In this document: positions 50,568 through 58,161 of the stretch, in pieces
Numbering within the stretch: position 1 is the first letter of the stretch
Layout: every line of letters starts with the position of its first letter
Source of the DNA: CAVVWJ01 sp965652025
Lineage (GTDB): Bacteria > Gemmatimonadota > Gemmatimonadetes > Gemmatimonadales > GWC2-71-9
NCBI GenBank assembly: GCA_965652025.1
Contig: CBFGTM010000003.1
Span: forward strand, 62,001 to 126,000
Direction: 5' to 3'
DNA: 64,000 nucleotides
Position numbers and translations under genes: made by a program
Notes under the pieces: generated by a model
Databases searched by the model: none
What the model was told of the DNA's origin: nothing
Seen by the model: only the letters and a program-made list of their open reading frames with translations

Positions 50568-51400
50568 GCTGGTGGGCCATCGACGTCCGTACCACGGTGG
50601 AGGAACGGGATCAGGTGGGCGCCTGGCTGGTCACTCGCACCGGTCAGGCCGTCGAAGAGCGGGATGATGGCACCCTGGTGGCCTTCACTGCAGATGAAGA
50701 GTCGGCAGAAAATCTGATTGCGGAGCTGAGCCGCCGGACAGTTTCGCCGCTGGCAACGCGGAGGCGCTCGGTAGAGGCGGCGGATTGGTCCACCGAGTGG
50801 CGTCGGGGGCTGGCGGCCCGCCGGGTCGGACGGCTGAGGCTGGTCCCTTCCTGGCTGGCGGAGGGGTCCGAACCGGATACACGCACCGTGGTGCTCGATC
50901 CCGAAACCGCATTCGGCAGCGGAGAACACGGCTCCACCCGTGCTGCCCTGACACTCATGGACCAGCTCCTGGTCTCGGGGGACCGGGTGGTGGATCTCGG
51001 AAGCGGAAGCGGCATCCTGACTATCGCCGCCGTCAAGCTCGGGGCCGGGTCTGCCATCGGCATCGAAGTCGATCCGGAGGCAAACCCGGTGGCGATTCGA
51101 AACGCCGCCCGGAACCGGGTGGCGGGTCGGGTGGAATTTCTGGATGGCGACGCTGCAGCATTGGCTCCTCTGGTGGGACCGGCGGACCTTCTGGTCTCCA
51201 ACATTCTTCGCACCACGAACACGGCGCTGCTTCCAGCCATCGCGGCCGCGCTACGCCAAGGCGGGATCGCAATCTTCTCCGGGATGGAGCAACCGGAGGC
51301 GGACCAATTTCGGCGTACGCTGGTTCACTCCGGCTTCAATCCATTCCAGGAGAGTTCGGATTCCGGCTGGTGGGCTGTGGCCGCTGAACGGCCGGAATGA
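50564..51400 (+). CDS. prmA: Ribosomal protein L11 methyltransferase
   Basis: The 278-residue protein has the PrmA N-terminal region and the class I SAM domain: LDPETAFGSGEHGSTRAAL, VVDLGSGSGILTIAAVKLGA, IEVDPEAN and SNILRTTN, the PrmA equivalent of ANIL. It trimethylates L11. It sits in the chaperone-modification string between dnaJ and rsmE, overlapping both by four bases. Confidence 0.9.
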   Translation: MSWWAIDVRTTVEERDQVGAWLVTRTGQAVEERDDGTLVAFTADEESAENLIAELSRRTVSPLATRRRSVEAADWSTEWRRGLAARRVGRLRLVPSWLAEGSEPDTRTVVLDPETAFGSGEHGSTRAALTLMDQLLVSGDRVVDLGSGSGILTIAAVKLGAGSAIGIEVDPEANPVAIRNAARNRVAGRVEFLDGDAAALAPLVGPADLLVSNILRTTNTALLPAIAAALRQGGIAIFSGMEQPEADQFRRTLVHSGFNPFQESSDSGWWAVAAERPE

Positions 51401-52110
51401 GGCTGTTGGTGGGGCGGGGAAGCGGGGAAGCGGGGAAGCGGGTCATTCTCGATGAGCAGGAGATCCAGCACCTCAAGGTTCGCCGAGCCAGAGATGGGGA
51501 GAGAGTCGAGGTGCTGGATGGCGCAGGGCTGCAGGGAACTGGTACTCTGATACGGGTGGGGCGGGGATGGGCCGTGGAGGTCACCGCTGCGCAGCGTACC
51601 CGGCGACCACCGGCGCTCACTCTCGCGGTGGCAGCGGGCGATCGCGAGCGCTTCTCTTGGATGGTAGAAAAGGCGGTCGAGCTGGAGGTCACCCGTATCG
51701 TTCCGCTGGAGACAGCCCGCACTGCGGGCGTTGCTACCGGCCTCAAGCGCGCTCACATCGGCCGACTGCAGCGCTCGGCCCTGGAAACGATCAAGCAGTG
51801 CGGCGTAGCCTGGGCGCCGGAGATCGCCGACATTCTTCCACTGCCGGATTTCCTTGAAAAACCGCTTCCCGGAACCGGGTGGCTGGCTGATCAGGGAGGA
51901 GAGGCAGCCCCTTCATCGATGGAAGAGGAGACTCCGCTCAGCGTGGTGATAGGACCGGAGGGCGGTCTGACCGACGAAGAGCGGGAAGCTGTGGTGAGGG
52001 CGGGCTACGGGCCGCTGGCTCTCGGCAGATACACCCTGCGGTTTGAAACCGCGGCACTGGCGGCCGCGGTCGCGGCGAATCAGGCTAGAATGCGGGGCCA
52101 CCATGGCTGA
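51397..52110 (+). CDS. rsmE: 16S rRNA (uracil-1498-N3)-methyltransferase RsmE, repeat in N-terminus
   Basis: The 237-residue SPOUT methyltransferase has the C-terminal knot VVIGPEGGLTDEEREAV and LGRYTLRFETAALAA, and the earlier RRARDGERVEVLDG. Residues about 6-15 (GRGSGEAGKR) are encoded by three tandem GGGGAAGC units. The unit length is not a multiple of three, so unit loss or gain would shift the frame right after the start. The rest of the protein looks normal. It overlaps prmA and the HIT gene. Confidence 0.92.
   Translation: MRLLVGRGSGEAGKRVILDEQEIQHLKVRRARDGERVEVLDGAGLQGTGTLIRVGRGWAVEVTAAQRTRRPPALTLAVAAGDRERFSWMVEKAVELEVTRIVPLETARTAGVATGLKRAHIGRLQRSALETIKQCGVAWAPEIADILPLPDFLEKPLPGTGWLADQGGEAAPSSMEEETPLSVVIGPEGGLTDEEREAVVRAGYGPLALGRYTLRFETAALAAAVAANQARMRGHHG
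51416..51442 (+). repeat. Three-copy octamer repeat inside rsmE
   Basis: GGGGAAGC occurs three times in tandem (51416-51439), followed by GGG. It lies 20 bases after the rsmE start codon. Confidence 0.9.
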
Positions 52111-52450
52111 TTGTCTGTTTTGCAAGATCGTGAAGGGCGAGATACCAGCCAAGATCGTGAAGCGGTCCGAGGATGCCCTGGCGTTCCGGGACATCGATGC
52201 CCGCGCTCCAGTACACGTGCTGGTGATTCCGACCCGGCACGTGGCCGCGGTTCGCGAGGTCGCGGGCGCGGAGGGAGAAAAGCTCTTGGGGCGGCTGCTT
52301 GCATTTGCGGCCGAGGTAGCGAGCGATGAAGGCCTGGATGGCGGCGGTTACCGGATCGTCACCAATACCGGGAAGAACGCTGGTCAAAGCGTAGATCACT
52401 TACATCTGCACGTCCTCGGCGGTCGCAAAATGACTTGGCCTCCCGGCTAA
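52103..52450 (+). CDS. HIT-family nucleotide hydrolase/hydrolase
   Basis: The 115-residue protein has an N-terminal CLFCKIVKGEIPA with two cysteines (a possible zinc site) and the catalytic histidine triad DHLHLHVLGGR near residue 101. HIT proteins hydrolyse AMP-type or dinucleoside substrates. ATG 52103 overlaps rsmE by eight bases. Substrate unknown. Confidence 0.92.
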   Translation: MADCLFCKIVKGEIPAKIVKRSEDALAFRDIDARAPVHVLVIPTRHVAAVREVAGAEGEKLLGRLLAFAAEVASDEGLDGGGYRIVTNTGKNAGQSVDHLHLHVLGGRKMTWPPG

Positions 52451-52502
52451 CGGTTTTCGGCAACTCAACGAGTCGTTGCTGAGCGCCACTTCGCGTCCTG
52501 TC

Positions 52503-52531
52503 TTGCCTCACATCTTCGGCTTCCGTAAATT
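52503..52531 (+). promoter_or_regulatory. Candidate promoter of rpsU
   Basis: TTGCCT (-35, 52503-52508) and TAAATT (-10, 52526-52531) are separated by 17 bases. The region is the AT-richest part of a 135-base gap, which supports an independent promoter. Each hexamer matches consensus at four of six positions. Confidence 0.4.
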
Positions 52532-52585
52532 GTCCAACTTATTAGGATTCCTGCCCTTACCGGGCCGAGAGGGGTGAGTCACCGA

Positions 52586-52783
52586 ATGCCAGAAGTCATC
52601 ATTCACGATGACGAGAGCTTCGAACGGGCGCTGAAGCGGTTCAAGAAGAAATGTGAAAAGGCCGGTATCCTTTCGGATCTCCGCAAGCACAGGCACTTCG
52701 AGAAGCCCAGCGAAAAACGGAAGCGGAAAATGAACGCTGCCGTCCGCAAGAATCGTCGCGGCCCCCGTGTCCCCCGAGTCTGA
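52586..52783 (+). CDS. rpsU: Small ribosomal subunit protein bS21
   Basis: The 65-residue basic protein has the S21 pattern: MPEVIIHDDESFERALKRFK, with KKCEKAGILSDLRKHRHFEK after it, and Lys/Arg-rich C-terminus. It takes part in translation initiation. ATG 52586 is preferred; a GTG four codons upstream is less likely. AGAGGGG lies about 12 bases before it. The gene overlaps the next one by 17 bases. Confidence 0.95.
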   Translation: MPEVIIHDDESFERALKRFKKKCEKAGILSDLRKHRHFEKPSEKRKRKMNAAVRKNRRGPRVPRV

Positions 52784-53216
52784 CCTCGCCTCCACCTTGC
52801 GCGCCGCCCTGAACGCGGCGCGCAAAGCGCAGGATAAAGACCGCACCCTTGTCCTCGGCACCATCCTGGCCAACCTCAAGAACCGTGAGATCGAGCTTCG
52901 TCGTCCAGCCACCGCTGACGAGATTACCGATGTTCTGCGGAAGGGGATCAAGATCCGCCGCGAGGCCATCGAGCAATACACCGCCGCCTCCCGGGCCGAC
53001 CTCGCCCAGGCTGAAGCCGGCCAGATCAAAGTCCTGGAGGAGTTTCTCCCTCCCGCAGTTGATCCCGAGGAAATCCGGGCCGCGGTTCGAAGCGCCATCA
53101 GTGCCGGTGCCAGGGACATCGGCAAGGTGATGTCCCAGGTGCTGCCGAAGTACAAGGGTCGCGCCGATGGCAAGCTGATCAATCAGATCGTGCGCGAGGA
53201 GCTGCAGGCCGGCTGA
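52767..53216 (+). CDS. GatB/YqeY-domain protein
   Basis: The 149-residue protein has the YqeY pattern: LRAALNAARKAQDKDRTLVLG, LANLKNREIE, IKIRREAIEQY, LEEFLPP and GKVMSQVLPKYKGRADGKLIN. Members share the tail domain of GatB and are thought to bind tRNA, though the free-standing role is not established. It starts with GTG inside rpsU and its TGA overlaps mutS2's ATG by one base. Confidence 0.9.
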   Translation: MSPESDLASTLRAALNAARKAQDKDRTLVLGTILANLKNREIELRRPATADEITDVLRKGIKIRREAIEQYTAASRADLAQAEAGQIKVLEEFLPPAVDPEEIRAAVRSAISAGARDIGKVMSQVLPKYKGRADGKLINQIVREELQAG

Positions 53217-55675
53217 TGACTCAGAATACCACCCTCTCACCGGACGGGGTGCCGGCCCAGACGCAGGGCGGCACCCCGTCTCCGTTACCGGACTTGGTAA
53301 GCGCAGAGGCGCTCGAGACTGTCGAGTTTCTGTCGGTGCTGGAGCTGGTGGCCTCACACGCGGTAGGGAGCTTGGGAGCCGACCGGATCCGGGATCGAAA
53401 GCCAACCGACAATCTGGGCTGGATCCAGGAGGAGCTCAATCGGGTCGAGGAGGTAGCGAACCTGTTGCGGGGCGGCGATCAGCTTCTCGCCGAGCCGATT
53501 CCGGACGTAACCCTGACCTTGGCGCGGCTTCGGGTCGAGGGAAGTGTCCTGGATGGTGTTGAGCTGGCGTCGCTGCTCCGGGTGCTGCTGGCGGCGCGCG
53601 TAGTTCACGACGACCTCAAACGGATAGAGGAGTCGGCCCCGCTCGCTGCGTCCCTGCTTCGACCACTACCCGACAAAGCGCTCGCCCGGCGCCTGGAGCA
53701 GTCGGTCGATGCCGATGGGAATCTGCTCGACACGGCGAGCCCGGCCCTGGCCGAAGCACGCCGTGAGGTTCAGGCCGCCCGTCAGCGGCTCCTGCGGCGC
53801 CTGGAAACCCTGCTGCGGGGTCTCGACGCGGCGCCGTCGGACGCCTCCGTCACGCTCCGCGGTAACCGGTATGTGATCCCGGTCCGGCGTGACTCGCGCA
53901 ATCGCCCGGCAGGGATCATTCACGACGAGTCCGGCAGCGCCGGGACGCTGTTCATCGAACCCGCGGAGACGATCGAGCTGGGGAACGCGCTGCGCGAAGC
54001 GCAAGTGGAGGAGGAGCGGGAAGCCCTTCGAGTGCTCCGAGACCTCACCAACCTGCTCCGCCCGCAACAGCCCCTGCTCAGCGATCTGGTGGAGATGTGT
54101 ATCGCCGTTGACGACCTGGCTGCACGCTCGCGGTACGCCGTGGCAGTCGCCGGCGAGAAGCCGGCGGTCGCTGTCGCGCCCGCACCGCTCAGGATCGTGA
54201 ACGGCCGTCACCCGCTTCTCCTGGCTGGTTCAACCGAGGTCGTTCCCTTCGACCTGGTGCTCGAGCCCCAGGAGCGAACCCTGCTGGTCAGCGGTCCGAA
54301 CACCGGCGGCAAAACCGTGCTGCTCAAAGCGGTCGGGCTCTTCGCCGCCCTGGCGGCAGCGGGCATGATACCGCCGGTAGGTGGGGGGAGCACCCTTCCG
54401 GTGTTCCGGCAGTTCTTTGCCGATATCGGAGACCGGCAGTCCATCGCGGCGAGTCTCTCCACCTTCAGTGCCCATGTGCGCACCCTCCGCGGGATCCTGG
54501 ATCACGCCGACGACGGGACGTTGGTTCTGCTGGACGAGATTGGCAGCGGGACCGATCCGGTGGAAGGTGCAGCTCTCGCCGCGGCGACGTTGGTGTCGCT
54601 GACTGCCCGAGGATCGGTGACACTGGCGACCACCCACCTCGGTGCCTTGAAGGAGCTGGCCACCCAGTCCCCGGGAATCGTCAACGCCTCACTCCAGTTT
54701 GACGCCGCCAGCCTAACTCCTACCTACCGGCTGCAGAAGGGAGTTCCTGGCCGTTCATATGGCTTGGCCATCGCCCGGCGCCTGGGCGTGGCCGATTCGA
54801 TCCTGAAGGACGCCGAAGCGCGGGTACCGGACTCGGTCCGGAAGCTCGATACCTTGCTGGCGGCGGTGGAGGAGCGGCAGCGCGACCTGGAGGCCCACCA
54901 GGCCAATCTGGAGCAGCGCTCGATCGAGCTGGATTCCGTGGCAGCCCGCCTGGCGGTGCAGCAGGAGTCGCAGAGCGCGCGGGAGGCGGAGTTGAAGCGC
55001 CGGGAAAAGGAAGCCGACCGGGAGGGCCGCAAACAGGCACGGTCGCATCTGCTGGAAGCACGGCAGCTGGTAGAGCAGGCGCTGGCGGCGGCCCGCGGCG
55101 CGGTAGATGACGCTGCGGCGCGCGAAGCACGGCGGCTGGTGGAGGAGGGGATAGTCGAACAGGGGAAGGAGCTGGCACAGGCTGAGGCAGCGGGGCAGCG
55201 GGGCAGCGGGGCAGAGCCTCTGGAAATCGGAGCCCGAGTACGGCTGGAGAGCGGCGGAACAGGTGAGGTTGCGGAGCTGCGAGCAGATGGCAAAGTCGTC
55301 GTGATAGCCGGCGCTATCCGGCTGGTGACTGATCCCGAAGTGCTGACGCCTCTGCCTTCGAATCCGAAGCCCGCGAAAAGAGCTGAGCCTGCCCCGCTCC
55401 CATCCGCCCAGAGGGCACCCGGCCCCGCTGCCCCCCTGGAGATTGACCTCCGCGGTATGACTGGAGACGAGGCTGAGTCGGCCACCGTTGCTGCCGTAGA
55501 TGCGGCGGTCTTGGCGGAGCAGCCCTATCTGCGGATCATTCACGGCATGGGCACTGGCGTGGTTCGGGAGCGGGTGCGCCGGGTTGTCGCCCAGGATCGG
55601 CGGGTGTCCCGCTACGCCTTTGCACCCCGCAATCAGGGAGGTACCGGAGTCACCATCGTCGAGTTCAGTGGATGA
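53216..55675 (+). CDS. mutS2: Endonuclease MutS2, with octamer repeat in linker
   Basis: The 819-residue protein has the MutS2 core with Walker A GPNTGGKTV (near residue 362), LLDEIGSGTDPVEGAAL (Walker B), a helical Glu/Arg-rich arm (540-650), a KOW-like segment (VRLESGGTGEVAELR) and the C-terminal Smr nuclease domain with DLRGMTGDEAE and IIHGMGTG. It resolves recombination intermediates or split ribosomes on collision. A run of GGGGCAGC units lies in the linker before the KOW-like part. It overlaps dnaG by four bases. Confidence 0.94.
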   Translation: MTQNTTLSPDGVPAQTQGGTPSPLPDLVSAEALETVEFLSVLELVASHAVGSLGADRIRDRKPTDNLGWIQEELNRVEEVANLLRGGDQLLAEPIPDVTLTLARLRVEGSVLDGVELASLLRVLLAARVVHDDLKRIEESAPLAASLLRPLPDKALARRLEQSVDADGNLLDTASPALAEARREVQAARQRLLRRLETLLRGLDAAPSDASVTLRGNRYVIPVRRDSRNRPAGIIHDESGSAGTLFIEPAETIELGNALREAQVEEEREALRVLRDLTNLLRPQQPLLSDLVEMCIAVDDLAARSRYAVAVAGEKPAVAVAPAPLRIVNGRHPLLLAGSTEVVPFDLVLEPQERTLLVSGPNTGGKTVLLKAVGLFAALAAAGMIPPVGGGSTLPVFRQFFADIGDRQSIAASLSTFSAHVRTLRGILDHADDGTLVLLDEIGSGTDPVEGAALAAATLVSLTARGSVTLATTHLGALKELATQSPGIVNASLQFDAASLTPTYRLQKGVPGRSYGLAIARRLGVADSILKDAEARVPDSVRKLDTLLAAVEERQRDLEAHQANLEQRSIELDSVAARLAVQQESQSAREAELKRREKEADREGRKQARSHLLEARQLVEQALAAARGAVDDAAAREARRLVEEGIVEQGKELAQAEAAGQRGSGAEPLEIGARVRLESGGTGEVAELRADGKVVVIAGAIRLVTDPEVLTPLPSNPKPAKRAEPAPLPSAQRAPGPAAPLEIDLRGMTGDEAESATVAAVDAAVLAEQPYLRIIHGMGTGVVRERVRRVVAQDRRVSRYAFAPRNQGGTGVTIVEFSG
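55184..55215 (+). repeat. Four-copy octamer repeat inside mutS2
   Basis: Units GAGGCAGC, GGGGCAGC, GGGGCAGC, GGGGCAGA are in tandem. They encode AAGQRGSGAE in a linker between the helical arm and the KOW-like segment. Confidence 0.9.
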
Positions 55676-57447
55676 GCATGATCCCGGACGAAACCATCGA
55701 GCAGGTTCGCGACAGCACCGATCTGGTCGGGTTGATCGGTGAGGCGGTGTCGCTCAAGCGAACCGGCGCCGACTACCGGGGTCCCTGTCCGTTTCACGGC
55801 GGCACCAACCGGAACTTTGCAGTCATTCCGCGAAAGGGCCGCTATTACTGCTTCGTGTGCCATGCGTCTGGTGACGTATTCTCCTGGTACATGACCCGCA
55901 TGGGTCTGAGCTACCCGGATGCCGTCCGGGAGGCAGCTCGACGGGTGGGGATCACCATACCAGACCGAGCCGAACGGGCCGGACCCGATCCCCACGAGCC
56001 CCTCTTTGAAGCGGTGGCCGCGGCGCACGACTGGTTTACCCGTCAGTTGCTTGAACTTCCCGATGCCCGAATCGCCCGGGAGTACCTGGAGCGCCGCGAG
56101 GTTCCCCTGGAAACGGCAGCGATTCTGGGGCTGGGCTTCGCTCCGCAGGGCAAGAGCTTCCTCGAGGCGATGGGGACGCTCGGAATCGAGTCCACCATTC
56201 TGCTTCGAGCCGGTCTCGCGGCCCAGCGGGACGACGGCGTCATCAGCGCCCGCTTCCGTGGCCGGCTGCTATTTCCCATTCACGACCTGCGAGGGCGCGT
56301 CGCCGGATTCGGCGGACGGTTGCTGGCCGACGGCGAGCCGAAGTACCTCAACTCGCCGGAGACCGAAATTTTTCACAAAGGGAAGCAGCTGTACAATCTG
56401 CATCAGGCAAAGGGCCCGATCCGGCGGGAGGGCTCCGTCATTCTGGTCGAAGGCTACTTCGATGTACTTCGCCTGGTGCTGGCTGGGGTGGAGCACGTGG
56501 TGGCTCCGCTGGGGACCGCGCTGACACCGGATCAGGCTGCCTTGCTCAAGCGCTATGCCGCTTCAGCCGTGCTGCTCTACGACAGCGACCGAGCCGGGCT
56601 TCGAGCCAGCTTTCGGGCGGGGGACGAGCTTCTCCGCCACAGCGTACGGGTCCGAGTGGCAACACTGCCGCCTGGCGAGGACCCGGATACCCTGGTGAAG
56701 AATGGCGGAGTGGCGGCGCTGGACGAGATCGTGGCCGACGCCGTCGACCTGCTGGAGCGGAAGGTTCAGCTACTGGAGCGCAAGGGATACTTCGAGGACT
56801 TTGACCACCGACGGGAAGCAGTGGACCGACTGCTCCCCACCATTCGTGCCGCGGCTGATCCCATCACCCGTGAGTTGTATCTTTCGCTCGTCTCGGAGCG
56901 AACCAAGATCAGCAAGGAGGTGCTGGAGCATGAAATGGCGGGGCAGAGAGGCAGCGCGGCAGCGGGGCAGCGGTGGCAGGCACAGCCTGCTGCACCCTCG
57001 CCACCGCCACCGCGCGCGCGGACCGGACCGGAGGTGCAGCTCCTGAAGGCCCTCTTCGTGGCTCCCGACTGGATCGAGCGTGCCCGGGAGGAGGTTTCTC
57101 CGGCGCTGTTTCGGTCGGCTCGGCTCCGCGAGGTCTATGAAGCTCTGTTGGGCACCGAGGCCGCCACCCTCCAGCTCCCCGCCAGTTTGTCCCCCGAAGG
57201 CCAGTTGGCCTGGACCCGGCTGAAGGAAACTTCGCAAAGTCTCAGTGGCACGGATCAGGCGGGGATCTATGACCGGGCGTCCCAGATCCTGCGCGCCAGG
57301 CCAGAGTACGAGCGGATCTCAGCCATCAGCGACCCCGGCGAAAAGCGCCAGCGTCGAGACGAGCTCCAGCGGTTGTACCCCGAGGCTGACCGGTGGTATA
57401 GCGTGGTGCGCGGAGTTCGTGCAGCCCGGCGCCCTCACGGATCCTGA
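55672..57447 (+). CDS. dnaG: DNA primase
   Basis: The 591-residue protein has the N-terminal zinc-binding motif C-x2-H...C-x2-C (CPFH, CFVC), the RNA-polymerase domain FRGRLLFPIHD, the TOPRIM motif VEGYFDVLRL with catalytic Glu/Asp, LLYDSDRAG, and a C-terminal helicase-binding domain from about residue 455. An Ala/Pro-rich linker with octamer repeats lies between them. Starts at 55672 and 55678 (two ATG) cannot be told apart. The sigma factor and rpsU-dnaG-rpoD macrooperon order is partial: rpsU is two genes upstream. Confidence 0.94.
   Translation: MSMIPDETIEQVRDSTDLVGLIGEAVSLKRTGADYRGPCPFHGGTNRNFAVIPRKGRYYCFVCHASGDVFSWYMTRMGLSYPDAVREAARRVGITIPDRAERAGPDPHEPLFEAVAAAHDWFTRQLLELPDARIAREYLERREVPLETAAILGLGFAPQGKSFLEAMGTLGIESTILLRAGLAAQRDDGVISARFRGRLLFPIHDLRGRVAGFGGRLLADGEPKYLNSPETEIFHKGKQLYNLHQAKGPIRREGSVILVEGYFDVLRLVLAGVEHVVAPLGTALTPDQAALLKRYAASAVLLYDSDRAGLRASFRAGDELLRHSVRVRVATLPPGEDPDTLVKNGGVAALDEIVADAVDLLERKVQLLERKGYFEDFDHRREAVDRLLPTIRAAADPITRELYLSLVSERTKISKEVLEHEMAGQRGSAAAGQRWQAQPAAPSPPPPRARTGPEVQLLKALFVAPDWIERAREEVSPALFRSARLREVYEALLGTEAATLQLPASLSPEGQLAWTRLKETSQSLSGTDQAGIYDRASQILRARPEYERISAISDPGEKRQRRDELQRLYPEADRWYSVVRGVRAARRPHGS
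56940..56979 (+). repeat. Degenerate octamer repeat inside dnaG
   Basis: Units GGGGCAGA, GAGGCAGC, GCGGCAGC, GGGGCAGC, GGTGGCAG are in tandem in the linker. The same octamer family occurs in mutS2. Confidence 0.75.
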
Positions 57448-58161
57448 ATGCACGCCGAGCTCCTCAAGCTGATCGATCTTCAGGCCAAGGATGCCGTCCT
57501 CGCCGAGGCGGATCAACGCCTCGCCGCGCTGCGCGCAGAAGCCACAGTGCTCGACCAGGTACTGCAGCAGACGCACACCGGCCTCGAGACCGCCCGGCGC
57601 GCACTGGCCGACGGTCGCCGCCGCCGGGATGAACTGGAGGCCAAGATCGAGAGCTATCGCACGCTGGAGGAGCGCCGGCGCCAGCGGCTGGAGCAGGTGC
57701 GCAATCCGAAGGAGGCGTCCGCCGTCATGGCCGAGCTCGATCTGGCGAAGTCGGTACTGGCCAAGGAAGAGAACGAGTGGATTCGGAGCGCCGACAGTGT
57801 GACCCAACTCGAGTTGAAGGTGCAAGGCGAGGAGTTGAACCTGAAAGCAGTGGAGACAGCCCAGGCTCCCCAGCGAGCCCAACTGGCTGAACGGCAAGCC
57901 CAGCTCGAAGCTGAACGAAACACCGCCTCTCGCGAGCGGGAAGCCACCGCCGCGCTGATCGACCGGTCGCTGCGGACCCGGTACGACCGGCTCCGCCGGA
58001 CCCGCTCGAGCGACGTCGTGGTGCCCCTGGTGGGTGGTGCGTGTGGCGGATGCCATACCGCGGTGCCGCTCAACCGGAGGAGTCAGATCAAGTCGGGAGC
58101 AGTGCTGGATGGGTGCGAAGCCTGCGGAGCGATTCTGTACCCGTCTGAGCAGGCGGGGTGA
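57448..58161 (+). CDS. C4-type zinc-ribbon coiled-coil protein (CT398/DUF164 type)
   Basis: The 237-residue protein has a long helical N-terminal hairpin (residues 1-170, heptads of Glu/Arg/Leu) and a C-terminal zinc ribbon with CGGCHTAVP and CEACGAILYP, giving four cysteines. Family members are linked to nucleic-acid transactions and flagellar or secretion systems in other phyla, without a settled function. It lies between dnaG and recJ with a four-base overlap to recJ. Confidence 0.85.
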   Translation: MHAELLKLIDLQAKDAVLAEADQRLAALRAEATVLDQVLQQTHTGLETARRALADGRRRRDELEAKIESYRTLEERRRQRLEQVRNPKEASAVMAELDLAKSVLAKEENEWIRSADSVTQLELKVQGEELNLKAVETAQAPQRAQLAERQAQLEAERNTASREREATAALIDRSLRTRYDRLRRTRSSDVVVPLVGGACGGCHTAVPLNRRSQIKSGAVLDGCEACGAILYPSEQAG

